From positions 186,001-250,000 of the forward strand of contig NZ_BMVY01000008.1 in assembly GCF_014650955.1 (NCBI RefSeq): a stretch of 64,000 bases of DNA, in the 5' to 3' direction. Positions 38,759-46,918 of the stretch are shown piece after piece. Origin of the DNA: Streptomyces tauricus (GTDB taxonomy: Bacteria; Actinomycetota; Actinomycetes; Streptomycetales; Streptomycetaceae). Every line of letters starts with the position of its first letter. Within the stretch, counting starts at the first letter, position 1. The notes under the pieces are model-generated. The model was not told where the DNA came from. It saw nothing but the letters and a program-made list of their open reading frames with translations, and searched no databases. Position numbers and translations under genes: made by a program.

Positions 38759-39445
38759 ATGGCCGCGCAGATCAACCCCAGCATCCTCTCCGCCGACTTC
38801 GCCCGCCTTGCCGAGGAGGCAAAGGCAGTGGAAGGGGCGGACTGGCTGCATGTCGACGTGATGGACAACCATTTCGTCCCGAACCTCACGCTCGGTGTAC
38901 CGGTCGTAGAGTCCCTGGCACGTGCGACGGACACCCCGCTGGACTGCCATCTGATGATCGAGGACGCCGATCGGTGGGCGCCCCAGTACGTAGAGGCGGG
39001 TGCCGGTTCCGTCACCTTCCATGTCGAGGCGGCCGCCGCACCCGTGCGGCTCGCCCGCGAGATCCGGGCCAAGGGCGCCCGTGCCTCCATGGCGCTGCGG
39101 CCCGCGACCCCCATCGAGCCGTACGAGGACCTGCTGCCCGAGCTCGACATGCTGCTGATCATGACCGTCGAGCCCGGCTTCGGGGGCCAGGCGTTTCTCG
39201 ACATCATGCTTCCGAAGATTCGCCGTACCCGCGAGTTGATCAACAAGCACGGTCTCGAACTGTGGCTGCAGGTCGACGGCGGCGTCTCCGCCTCCACCAT
39301 CGAGCGCTGCGCCGAGGCGGGAGCCGATGTCTTCGTCGCCGGCTCGGCCGTCTACGGCGCCGCCGACCCCGCCCAGGCGGTACGTGCATTGCGCACGCAG
39401 GCGGAGGGGGCGACGGCCCAGGCAGCATGGGCATGCGGCCACTGA
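38759..39445 (+). CDS. rpe: Ribulose-phosphate 3-epimerase
   Basis: A 228-residue TIM-barrel enzyme interconverting ribulose 5-phosphate and xylulose 5-phosphate in the pentose phosphate pathway. INPSILSADFARLAEE, the metal-binding WLHVDVMDNHFVPNLTLG, LDCHLMIEDAD, MTVEPGFGGQAF and LQVDGGVS are all present. ATG 38759 gives the standard start. It is divergent from the MMPL gene across a 152-bp gap that contains small palindromes (GGTACATACC and GACCGGTC, 38690-38710), possible operator sequence. Confidence 0.96.
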   Translation: MAAQINPSILSADFARLAEEAKAVEGADWLHVDVMDNHFVPNLTLGVPVVESLARATDTPLDCHLMIEDADRWAPQYVEAGAGSVTFHVEAAAAPVRLAREIRAKGARASMALRPATPIEPYEDLLPELDMLLIMTVEPGFGGQAFLDIMLPKIRRTRELINKHGLELWLQVDGGVSASTIERCAEAGADVFVAGSAVYGAADPAQAVRALRTQAEGATAQAAWACGH

Positions 39446-39523
39446 GCCAAGGGAACGTGAACGCCGCCCCTCAGGGCTGATCAAGTACGCCGGATCTGCA
39501 AGGATGAACGGCGAATCCAGAGT

Positions 39524-40567
39524 GTGAACAGCAGTGAGGAGAACGCCGTGTCGGGTATGTCGGCGGGCCGGTCAGCCATGCGGATGGGACCCGCTGAGCT
39601 GGTGCAGGCGGCGGCCATGGCCCGCCGCTTCTACCTAGAGGGCAAGTCCAAGATCCAGATCGCCGAGGAGTTCGGCGTCAGCCGCTTCAAGGTGGCCCGG
39701 GTCCTGGAGACCGCCCTCGAACGGGATCTCGTGAGGATCGAGATCCGTGTCCCCGCGGAGCTGGACGCGGAGCGCTCCGACGCGCTGCGCGCCCGCTACG
39801 GACTGCGGCATGCCGTGGTCGTGGAGTCCCCGGCCGAGGCCGAGGAGTCGCCCGACCCGGAGAACCTCGGCGAGGTGGCCGCCGACCTGCTCGGCGAGCT
39901 GGTCGCGGAGGGCGATGTGCTCGGTCTCGCCTGGGGCCGCTCCACCATCCACATGGCGGCGGCGCTCGACCGGCTGCCGCCGTGCACGGTGGTGCAGCTG
40001 ACGGGTGTCTACGACGCGGGGACGGCCGAGCGCGGCTCGGTCGAGGCCGTCCGCCGGGCCGCCCAGGTCTCCGGCGGCGACGCCCACCCCATCTACGCGC
40101 CGATGCTCCTGCCGGACGTGGCCACCGCGGCCGCCCTGCGCAGCCAGACGGGCATCGCCCGGGCCTTCGAGTACTTCGACAAGGTCACCGTGGCCTGCGT
40201 GTCCATCGGATCCTGGGAGGCCGGGATCTCGACGGTGCACGACATGCTCACCGAGGAGGAGCGCGCCCACTACGCCTCCCTCGGGGTCGAGGCCGAGATG
40301 TCCGCGCACCTCTTCGACGTCGAGGGCCGCCGGGTCGGGCGCGACCTGGGGGAGCGGTGCATCACCGTCGAGGCCGACCGGCTGCGGCGGATCCCCGAGG
40401 TCGTCGCGATCGCCGGCGGGCAGCGCAAGTCGGGTGCCATCGACGCGGTGCTGCGGTCCGGGCTCGTCACCAGCCTGGTGACGGACACGGCGGCCGCGGA
40501 CGCCCTGATGACGACGGGACCGGCACCGCGGCCGGCCCTGGACCGGGCGGACCCCGACGGGCTCTGA
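39524..40567 (+). CDS. SorC/DeoR-type sugar-binding transcriptional regulator
   Basis: A 347-residue regulator. An N-terminal HTH (AMARRFYLEGKSKIQIAEEFGVSRFKVARVLETAL, about residues 30-64) is joined to a large phosphosugar-binding domain (GLAWGRSTIHMAAALDRL; VVALAGG-like VVAIAGGQRKSGAIDAVLRSGLV). SorC-family proteins sense phosphorylated sugars and control carbohydrate or pentose metabolism. It follows rpe in the same direction at 78 bp, suggesting, but not proving, a pentose-phosphate link. The start is GTG 39524; the next possible starts (GTG 39548, ATG 39557) would also keep the domain. Confidence 0.88.
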   Translation: MNSSEENAVSGMSAGRSAMRMGPAELVQAAAMARRFYLEGKSKIQIAEEFGVSRFKVARVLETALERDLVRIEIRVPAELDAERSDALRARYGLRHAVVVESPAEAEESPDPENLGEVAADLLGELVAEGDVLGLAWGRSTIHMAAALDRLPPCTVVQLTGVYDAGTAERGSVEAVRRAAQVSGGDAHPIYAPMLLPDVATAAALRSQTGIARAFEYFDKVTVACVSIGSWEAGISTVHDMLTEEERAHYASLGVEAEMSAHLFDVEGRRVGRDLGERCITVEADRLRRIPEVVAIAGGQRKSGAIDAVLRSGLVTSLVTDTAAADALMTTGPAPRPALDRADPDGL

Positions 40568-40649
40568 CGGGCTCCGACCGTCTCTGACGGATCTCGGTGC
40601 ACCGCGGTGCGGCGCGCCGTGAGGGGACGACCGTGACAGCATCGACGAC

Positions 40650-41114
40650 ATGCTGCTCCGGTCCGTCCCCCGTCTGTTTTCCGGGCGGGTCCCCCGTCTC
40701 CTCGCCGGACTGCTGGTGTGCCTGCTGGCGTGCGTGCTGCCCCCGCTGCTCGCCGGCTGCTCGTCGACGGACACGGCGGGGGAGACGGCCAGGGGCACGG
40801 ACAGCGCGGCGGCCCCGGCCCCCTCGTGGGCCGCCGGGATGGACACCGTCCGGGCGGCCGAGCTGCCCGCCGAGGCCCGCCGGACGCTCGCCCTCATCGA
40901 CACGGGCGGCCCCTTCCCGTACGCCAAGGACGGCAGCGTCTTCGGGAACTTCGAGCGTGAGCTGCCGCGCCACGAACGCGGTCACTACCACGAGTACACG
41001 GTACGGACGCCCGGGGAGCGGGACCGCGGGGCCCGGCGCATTGTCACCGGGCGGGACGGCGAGGTCTACTACACCGATGATCACTACAACTCGTTCAGGG
41101 CGGTGCTGAGATGA
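40650..41114 (+). CDS. Lipoprotein guanyl-specific ribonuclease (barnase/RNase Sa family)
   Basis: A 154-residue exported RNase. The N-terminus is a lipoprotein signal: basic start, hydrophobic LLAGLLVCLLACVLPPLLAGC with lipobox LAG-Cys37. A spacer of about 40 residues leads to the RNase Sa-like domain (about 78-154). The catalytic triad is present: Glu115 (YHEYTV), Arg129/130 (GARRIVTG) and His145 (DDHYNSF). Most family members are freely secreted; this one should stay tethered to the outer face of the membrane. Its stop overlaps the start of a barstar gene, so toxin and inhibitor are translationally coupled. There is no clear ribosome binding site. Confidence 0.88.
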   Translation: MLLRSVPRLFSGRVPRLLAGLLVCLLACVLPPLLAGCSSTDTAGETARGTDSAAAPAPSWAAGMDTVRAAELPAEARRTLALIDTGGPFPYAKDGSVFGNFERELPRHERGHYHEYTVRTPGERDRGARRIVTGRDGEVYYTDDHYNSFRAVLR

Positions 41115-41470
41115 CGCACGGCATACCCGCGCAGAGCCGCCACGTGGTCACGCTGGACCTGGACGGCGTCACGGACAAGGCAGGCCTCATGGAGCGCTGC
41201 GTACGTGCCCTGGAGCTGCCGGAGTGGTTCGGCCGGAACTGGGACGCGCTCGCCGACAGCCTCACCGACCCGTCCGTGTGGCCCGCGGCCACCGGCGAAG
41301 GGGGACTGCTGGTCGTCGTCACCGGCTGGCGGGCGTACGCGCGCACGCGTCCCGGCGAGTGGGCGATCGCCGAGGACGTCTTCGCCCAGGCGGCCGACCG
41401 CACGCCGGCGCTCACCGTGGCGCTGGCCCTTGGAGGATCCCACCAGGAGCCCTCTGACCAGCCTGGATGA
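41111..41470 (+). CDS. Barstar-family ribonuclease inhibitor
   Basis: A 119-residue cytoplasmic protein with the barstar core: VVTLDLDGVTDKAGLMERCVRALELPEWFGRNWDALADSLTD (about residues 12-53), where the helix-loop blocks the active site of barnase-type RNases. Its ATG sits in the stop of the RNase gene (ATGA at 41111-41114), so it should protect the producer from RNase not yet exported. The C-terminal 15 residues are unlike the family. Pairing with an adjacent RNase makes this a specific immunity gene rather than an orphan barstar. Confidence 0.9.
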   Translation: MTHGIPAQSRHVVTLDLDGVTDKAGLMERCVRALELPEWFGRNWDALADSLTDPSVWPAATGEGGLLVVVTGWRAYARTRPGEWAIAEDVFAQAADRTPALTVALALGGSHQEPSDQPG

Positions 41471-41575
41471 TCGGCCCAGGGCGCGCGGGGCTCCCCACAT
41501 GGGACAATGAAGTACGTGCTCTCCCTCGGGCTGTCCTGTCCGGGGGCCACCTCGATCGACTGGGATGTGCAGCAC

Positions 41576-43018
41576 GTGCGTTTCCTCAACGACATCCAGC
41601 CCGCGTACGACCTGACGTACGACGACGTCTTCATGGTGCCGAGCCGTTCCGCGGTCGGCTCGCGGCAGGGCGTCGACCTGGCTTCGCCGGACGGCACCGG
41701 CACCACGATTCCCCTGGTGGTCGCCAACATGACCGCGATCGCGGGCCGCCGGATGGCCGAGACCGTGGCCCGCCGCGGCGGGCTCGTCGTCATCCCGCAG
41801 GACATCCCGATCGAGGTCGTCACCGAGGTCGTCTCCTGGGTCAAGAGCCGGCACCTCGTGCTGGACACCCCGATCATCCTCGCCCCGCACCAGACCGTCG
41901 CCGACGCGCTGTCGCTGCTGCCCAAGCGCGCGCACAACGCCGGTGTCGTGGTCGACGGCGAGGGCCGGCCCGTCGGTGTCGTCACCGACGCGGACCTGAA
42001 CGGCGTCGACCGCTTCACCCAGCTGTCCGAGGTCATGTCCCGGGACCTGCTGCTCCTCGACGCGGACATCGAGCCGGGCGAGGCGTTCGACCGGCTCGAC
42101 CACGCCAACCGCCGGTACGCCCCCGCCGTGGACAAGGACGGCCGGCTCGCCGGCATCCTCACCCGCAAGGGCGCCCTGCGCGCCACGCTCTACACGCCGG
42201 CCACCGACGCGGACGGCCGTCTGCGCATCGCGGCCGCCGTCGGAATCAACGGCGATGTCGCGGGCAAGGCCAAGCAGCTGCTCGCCGCGGGCGTCGACAC
42301 GCTCGTCGTGGACACCGCACACGGCCACCAGGAGTCGATGCTCTCCGCGGTACGGGCCGTCCGCGGGCTCGACCCCCAGGTGCCGATCGTCGCGGGCAAC
42401 ATCGTCGCCGCCGAGGGCGTACGCGATCTGATCGAGGCCGGCGCGGACATCATCAAGGTCGGTGTCGGACCGGGCGCCATGTGCACCACGCGCATGATGA
42501 CCGGCGTGGGGCGCCCGCAGTTCTCGGCTGTCCTGGAGTGCGCGGCGGAGGCGAAGAAGCACGGCAAGCACGTGTGGGCCGACGGGGGTGTGCGGCACCC
42601 GCGCGATGTCGCCATGGCGCTGGCCGCGGGCGCGTCGAACGTGATGGTCGGCTCGTGGTTCGCCGGTACGTACGAGTCGCCGGGCGACCTCCAGCAGGAC
42701 GCCAACGGGCGCCTGTACAAGGAGTCGTTCGGGATGGCGTCCGCGCGTGCGGTGCGCAACCGTACGTCCGAGGAGTCGGCGTACGACCGGGCGCGGAAGG
42801 CGCTGTTCGAGGAGGGCATCTCCACGTCCCGGATGTTCCTCGATCCGTCGCGGCCGGGGGTCGAGGACCTGGTCGACTCGATCATCGCGGGCGTGCGGTC
42901 GTCCTGCACGTATGCCGGGGCTAACTCTCTCGCGGAGTTTGCGGAGCGGGCCGTGGTGGGGGTGCAGAGTGCTGCGGGGTATGCGGAGGGGCAGCCGTTG
43001 CACGCCAGCTGGAGCTGA
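41576..43018 (+). CDS. guaB1: GuaB1-type IMP dehydrogenase-related protein (probable GMP reductase)
   Basis: A 480-residue TIM-barrel enzyme of the IMPDH/GMPR superfamily with two CBS domains inserted (about residues 90-210). The catalytic Cys303 is in GVGPGAMCTTRMMTGVG. The active-site flap differs from true IMP dehydrogenase, as in mycobacterial GuaB1, which has been shown to be a GMP reductase regulated by ATP and GTP through its CBS domains. So I infer reductive deamination of GMP to IMP here. GTG 41576 matches the family start (RFLNDIQPAYDLTYDDVF). It stands apart from guaB2/guaA, which are not in the window. Confidence 0.87.
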   Translation: MRFLNDIQPAYDLTYDDVFMVPSRSAVGSRQGVDLASPDGTGTTIPLVVANMTAIAGRRMAETVARRGGLVVIPQDIPIEVVTEVVSWVKSRHLVLDTPIILAPHQTVADALSLLPKRAHNAGVVVDGEGRPVGVVTDADLNGVDRFTQLSEVMSRDLLLLDADIEPGEAFDRLDHANRRYAPAVDKDGRLAGILTRKGALRATLYTPATDADGRLRIAAAVGINGDVAGKAKQLLAAGVDTLVVDTAHGHQESMLSAVRAVRGLDPQVPIVAGNIVAAEGVRDLIEAGADIIKVGVGPGAMCTTRMMTGVGRPQFSAVLECAAEAKKHGKHVWADGGVRHPRDVAMALAAGASNVMVGSWFAGTYESPGDLQQDANGRLYKESFGMASARAVRNRTSEESAYDRARKALFEEGISTSRMFLDPSRPGVEDLVDSIIAGVRSSCTYAGANSLAEFAERAVVGVQSAAGYAEGQPLHASWS

Positions 43019-43060
43019 TGGCTCCGCCGGGGGTGTTGTTCGTGTGCCGGCTGACTGTGG

Positions 43061-43233
43061 CTGGTTGCGCCGTTCCCCGCGCCCTTGAAGGCAGAAGATT
43101 GCGCCGTTCCCCGCGCCCCTAACAGCGAAAGATTGCGCCGTTCCCCGCGCCCCTAAAAGATTGCGCCGCCGAAAGACTGCGCCGTTCCCCGCGCCCCTGA
43201 AGGCGGAAGACTGCGCCGTTCCCCGTGCCCCTT
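43061..43233 (+). repeat. Five-copy array of the GCGCMGTTCCCCGCGCCCCT repeat
   Basis: Cores start at 43067, 43101, 43135, 43179 and 43213. Steps are 34, 34, 44 and 34 bp; the longer step contains a truncated copy (ATTGCGCCGCCGAAAG). Between cores the linkers share CNNAAAGATT. The array follows guaB1 by about 45 bp and ends 20 bp before the regulatory boxes of the permease gene. Confidence 0.9.
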
Positions 43234-43253
43234 CAGGGTGCCCCGGGTGGGGG

Positions 43254-43349
43254 CGCAATGAATGGTCGTTCGGTGGGGATGTGCGCAACGATCTTGCGGG
43301 TGTGCGCAAGGTTGCTGCATTACGGGTGGGGAGCGTCGGCTCATAGAGT
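43254..43349 (+). promoter_or_regulatory. Three-box operator array and promoter of the permease-AsnC operon
   Basis: Boxes CGCAATG (43254), CGCAACG (43284) and CGCAAGG (43305) lie on the plus strand at 30- and 21-bp steps, about three and two helical turns. Fifteen bases after the start of the last box begins a -35 candidate, TTACGG (43320-43325), then 18 bp, then TAGAGT (43344-43349). The same layout occurs before the davA-like gene. The 437-bp gap 43019-43455 otherwise holds only the repeat array and the leader. Confidence 0.6.
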
Positions 43350-43455
43350 CGTGCGCTGAACGGAGTGTGGCGGGGACCCCGTGCACGGGGGTCCTTCCGT
43401 CGGGCTGTCGTGGGGTCTCGCCGCCTCGACCGGCAGCGATGAAGGAGCCAGCCGC

Positions 43456-44970
43456 GTGCACGACCACGGCGCACCACCGCAGTCCAGCAGTCGTCCCTCG
43501 TCCGCCGGGACCGGCGCGCGCCTGATGCGCCGCAAGCCCGTGGAGGCCCTGGTCGCCGAGGGCGGCCAGGGCGAGGGCGGCAGCCTGCGGCGCTCCCTCG
43601 GGCTCTGGCAGCTGACGATGATCAGCATCGGCGCCACGCTCGGCACCGGCATCTTCGTGGTGCTCGGCGAGGCCGTCCCGAAGGCGGGCCCGGCCGTCAC
43701 CGTCTCCTTCGTGATAGCCGGACTCACCGCGCTCTTCTCGGCCCTCTCGTACGCCGAGCTGGCGGGCACCATCCCGGTCTCCGGATCCTCGTACTCGTAC
43801 ACGTACGCGACCATGGGCGAGCTGATCGCCTGGATCTGCGGCTGGTGTCTCGTCCTGGAGTACGGCGTCTCCGTCGCGGCCGTGGCCGTCGGCTGGGGCG
43901 AGTATCTGAACGAGCTGCTCGACGGGACGATCGGCGTCACCATCCCGGACGCGCTCTCCGCACCGCCGGGGGACGGCGGGCTCTTCAATCTGCCCGCGCT
44001 GATCGTCGTACTGCTGGCGATGGCGTTCCTGCTCGGCGGCGCCCGCGAGTCCGCGCGTGCCAACACCGTCATGGTCGTCGTCAAGATCGCCGCGTTGCTG
44101 CTGTTCTGCCTGATCGGTGTGCAGGGCTTCCGCTCCGGCAACTACGCGGACTTCATGCCGCTCGGCATGGCGGGCGTCAGCGCCGCCGGAGCGACCCTCT
44201 TCTTCTCCTACATCGGCTTCGACGCCGCCTCCACCGCGGGCGAGGAGGCCAGGAACGCCCAGCGCGACCTGCCCCGCGCGATCATGCTCTCCCTGATCAT
44301 CGTGACCGCCCTGTACGTGCTCGTCGCGGCCGTCGCCGTCGGTGCCCTGCCCTGGCAGGAGTTCACCGACTCGGAGGCCGCGCTCGCCGGGATCATGAAG
44401 GACGTCACCGGCGACGCGATCTGGGGCACGCTGCTCGCGGCCGGCGCGGTCATCGCCATCGCGAGTGTCGTCCTGACCGTGCTCTACGGGCAGACCCGCA
44501 TCCTCTTCGCCATGTCCCGCGACGGACTCGTGCCCAAGGTCTTCTCGCGCGTTCACCCGAAGAGCGGCACCCCGCGCGTCAACACGGTCATCGTGTCCGT
44601 GTTCTGCGGTGTCCTCGCCGCCGCGATCCCGCTCGGGCAGCTCGCCGACGCGACCAGCATCGGTACGCTCTTCGCCTTCGCGCTGGTGAACGTGGCCGTG
44701 GTGGTGCTGCGGCGTACGCGGCCCGGGATGGCGCGGACGTTCCGGGTGCCGCTGTCGCCGCTCACGCCCGCGTTGGGGTTCGGGTTCTGCGTGTGGATGA
44801 TGGGCAGTCTCGACACCGTGACCTGGGTGGTCTTCGGGGTCTGGATGGCTGTCGGGCTCGTGTTCTACTTCAGTTACGGCTACCGGCGGTCGCGGCTCGC
44901 GACCGGGGCCACCAGTGTGGCGACCGGTGCGGCCAGTGTGGCGACCGGTGCGAACAGCGAAGAGAAGTGA
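43456..44970 (+). CDS. APC-superfamily cationic amino-acid permease
   Basis: A 504-residue, 12-helix permease. The CAT-type opening is clear: SLRRSLGLWQLTMISIGATLGTGIFVVLGEAVPKAGPAVTVSF, then YAELAGTIPVSGSSYSYTYATMGELIAW and the FDAASTAGEEARNAQRDLPRAI loop. CAT members import lysine, arginine and related amino acids. GTG 43456 with AAGGAG eight bases upstream is my start; the frame reaches 43381. The C-terminal tail repeats ATGA(T/A)SVATGA, encoded by tandem DNA repeats. An AsnC/Lrp gene follows after ten bases, so substrate-responsive control is likely. Confidence 0.88.
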   Translation: MHDHGAPPQSSSRPSSAGTGARLMRRKPVEALVAEGGQGEGGSLRRSLGLWQLTMISIGATLGTGIFVVLGEAVPKAGPAVTVSFVIAGLTALFSALSYAELAGTIPVSGSSYSYTYATMGELIAWICGWCLVLEYGVSVAAVAVGWGEYLNELLDGTIGVTIPDALSAPPGDGGLFNLPALIVVLLAMAFLLGGARESARANTVMVVVKIAALLLFCLIGVQGFRSGNYADFMPLGMAGVSAAGATLFFSYIGFDAASTAGEEARNAQRDLPRAIMLSLIIVTALYVLVAAVAVGALPWQEFTDSEAALAGIMKDVTGDAIWGTLLAAGAVIAIASVVLTVLYGQTRILFAMSRDGLVPKVFSRVHPKSGTPRVNTVIVSVFCGVLAAAIPLGQLADATSIGTLFAFALVNVAVVVLRRTRPGMARTFRVPLSPLTPALGFGFCVWMMGSLDTVTWVVFGVWMAVGLVFYFSYGYRRSRLATGATSVATGAASVATGANSEEK

Positions 44971-44980
44971 TCCACCCGTA

Positions 44981-45433
44981 GTGCTGAACGATCTCGACGA
45001 ACGTATCGTCCATGCCCTTGCCGAGGACGCCCGGCGCTCCTACGCCGACATCGGGCAGGAGGTGGGGCTGTCCGCGCCCGCCGTGAAGCGGCGGGTGGAC
45101 CGGTTGCGGTCCAGTGGGGCCATCACCGGGTTCACCGTGCGGGTTGATCCCGCGGCGCTGGGGTGGGCGACCGAGGGGTTCGTCGAGATCTACTGCCGGC
45201 GGAACACCTCGCCGGAGACGATTCAGCGGGGGCTGGAGCGGTATCAGGAGGTGGTGGCCGCTTCCACCGTCACGGGGGAGGCGGATGCGGTGGTGCAGGT
45301 TTTCGCCTCTGATATGCGGCACTTCGAGCGGGTGCTTGAGCGGATCGCCGGGGAGCCGTTTGTGGAGCGGACGAAGTCCGTGCTGGTGCTTTCGCCGTTG
45401 TTGCGGAGGTTTTCCTCTGGGGCGCCTCGGTAG
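44981..45433 (+). CDS. AsnC/Lrp-family transcriptional regulator
   Basis: A 150-residue regulator. The HTH is at residues 1-55 (LNDLDERIVHALAEDARRSYADIGQEVGLSAPAVKRRVDRLRSSGAI) and the RAM/effector domain follows (VDPAALGWATEGFVEIYC...VVAASTVTGEADAVVQVFASDMRHFERVL). Lrp proteins form octamers that wrap DNA with several phased sites and respond to amino acids. GTG 44981 is ten bases after the permease stop, so they share the promoter at 43320. It is the best local candidate to bind the CGCAAYG box arrays before its own operon and before davA. Confidence 0.9.
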   Translation: MLNDLDERIVHALAEDARRSYADIGQEVGLSAPAVKRRVDRLRSSGAITGFTVRVDPAALGWATEGFVEIYCRRNTSPETIQRGLERYQEVVAASTVTGEADAVVQVFASDMRHFERVLERIAGEPFVERTKSVLVLSPLLRRFSSGAPR

Positions 45434-45453
45434 GGGTGCTCCGTGGGTGGGGC

Positions 45454-45570
45454 TGGTTGCGCAGTTCCCCGCGCCCCCTAAAAGCAAAAGATTGCGCCGT
45501 TCCCCGCGCCCCTGGGGGCTGAAGGGTGCGTCGTTGCCCGCGCCCGTGGGAGGGCAAAAGGTCGCGCCGT
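45454..45570 (+). repeat. Array of about four GCGCMGTTCCCCGCGCCCCT repeats, decaying rightward
   Basis: Cores start at 45459 (good), 45494 (good), 45528 (GCGTCGTTGCCCGCGCCC, degenerate) and 45564 (GCGCCGTTGCGTG, fragment): steps of 35, 34 and 36 bp. The linker AAAGATT is shared with the array at 43 kb. It lies directly after the AsnC gene. Confidence 0.82.
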
Positions 45571-45700
45571 TGCGTGTGTTCCTCGCTAGGGTGGGGGTTA
45601 TGAGTTGGCGACATTGATTTTGTAGTCGTGTCTCCCGAGGGCCGCCTCGGATGCCGTGTTTCGGCGTCCGAACTCTCCGCGGTTTTCTCGGGAAGGCCCC

Positions 45701-46918
45701 ATGACAATCTCACCTGCGCGGCGGCTGACGGCCACGTTGTACGGCTATGCGTTCCTCGACGACTTCGTCCTTCTCTATCCCGTGTACGCGCTGCTGTTCG
45801 CGGACAGCGGGCTCACGGTCTGGCAGATCTCCTCGCTCTTCGCCCTCTGGTCCGTCACCGGCGTCCTGCTGGAGATACCGTCCGGCGCCTGGGCCGACGC
45901 CGTCTCACGGCGGCTGCTCCTGTGGGTCGGGCCGCTGCTCACCGCCGCCGGATTCACGCTCTGGGTGCTCGTGCCCTCGTACTGGGCGTTCGCCCTCGGT
46001 TTTGTGCTCTGGGGTATCAAGGGGGCGCTCGGTTCCGGGGCCCTGGAGGCGCTGGTGTACGAGGAGCTCGACCGGCTCGGTGCGGCCGGCCGCTACGGAC
46101 GTGTCATGGGCCGGGCCCGTGCGGCGGGGCTCGTGGGCGTGATGGCGGCGATGGGCCTGGCCGGGCCGGTCTTCGCGTTCGGCGGCTATCCGGTGGTCGG
46201 CGTCGCCAGTGTGCTGGCCTGTCTGCTGACGGCCGTCGTCGCGACCCGGTTCCCCGAGCACCGGGCGGCGGACTCCGGGGCCACGTCCGGCGAGGGATGG
46301 ATCCGGCCGCTGCGGGCCGGGCTCGCCGAGGCCCGCGGGGACCGGTCCGTACGCGCCGCCCTGCTGCTCGTACCGGCCGTCACCGCGGTGTGGGGCGCGC
46401 TCGACGAGTACACGCCCCTGCTCGTCCGGGACACGGGGGTCGCCGAGAACGCCGTGTCGCACTGGCTGTTGCTGATCTGGGCGGGAGCGACGGTCGGCGG
46501 CCTGCTGGCCGGTCCGGCGCAACGGCTGGGCAGGGGTGGGTTCGCCGGGATCCTGGCGGGTTCCGCGCTGGCGCTCGCCGCGGGCGCGGGGGCGCGGACC
46601 CCGGCCGGGATCGGCCTGGTCGCCCTCGCCTTCTGCGGGTTCCAGCTGGCGAGCGTCCTGGCCGACGCCCGGCTTCAGGAGAGCATCGCGGGAACCGGCC
46701 GGGCCACCCTGACCTCCGTCGCCGGCGTGGGCACCGACCTGGCCACCGTCGCCGTGTTCGGCGCCTACGCGGTGGTCGGGTCGGCGACCTCGCACGCCAC
46801 CGCCTTCGCGCTGTCGGCGGTGCCCTACCTCCTCGTGGCGCTGACCGTCGCCGCCGGGAGGAGGGGTACGGCCGGGAGGAGCGCGGCTAGAACTTCGGAC
46901 GCCACGGCACGACCGTGA
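45701..46918 (+). CDS. MFS transporter
   Basis: A 405-residue protein with about 12 hydrophobic helices. The first half is typical MFS (LYGYAFLDDFVLLYPVYALLFADSGLTVWQISSLFALWSVTGVLLEIPSGAWADAVSRR, motif A-like loop DAVSRR). It resembles the small MFS class annotated as multidrug or unknown exporters. Substrate unknown. ATG 45701 follows GGGAAGG at a good distance; the frame extends upstream to 45656 with no support. Its last 32 bases overlap the end of the convergent gene for a secreted protein. Confidence 0.83.
   Translation: MTISPARRLTATLYGYAFLDDFVLLYPVYALLFADSGLTVWQISSLFALWSVTGVLLEIPSGAWADAVSRRLLLWVGPLLTAAGFTLWVLVPSYWAFALGFVLWGIKGALGSGALEALVYEELDRLGAAGRYGRVMGRARAAGLVGVMAAMGLAGPVFAFGGYPVVGVASVLACLLTAVVATRFPEHRAADSGATSGEGWIRPLRAGLAEARGDRSVRAALLLVPAVTAVWGALDEYTPLLVRDTGVAENAVSHWLLLIWAGATVGGLLAGPAQRLGRGGFAGILAGSALALAAGAGARTPAGIGLVALAFCGFQLASVLADARLQESIAGTGRATLTSVAGVGTDLATVAVFGAYAVVGSATSHATAFALSAVPYLLVALTVAAGRRGTAGRSAARTSDATARP

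Noticed and set aside
41507..41575. N-terminal 23-residue extension of GuaB1 starting at ATG 41507
   Set aside because: The extension has no similarity to the family, whose members start at RFLNDIQPAYD; GTG 41576 is the better start although neither has a strong ribosome binding site.
43061..43233. CRISPR-like array (about 34-bp periodic repeats)
   Set aside because: Spacers are as repetitive as the repeats, unit length varies, there are only five units and no cas genes; the same core is scattered through the window.
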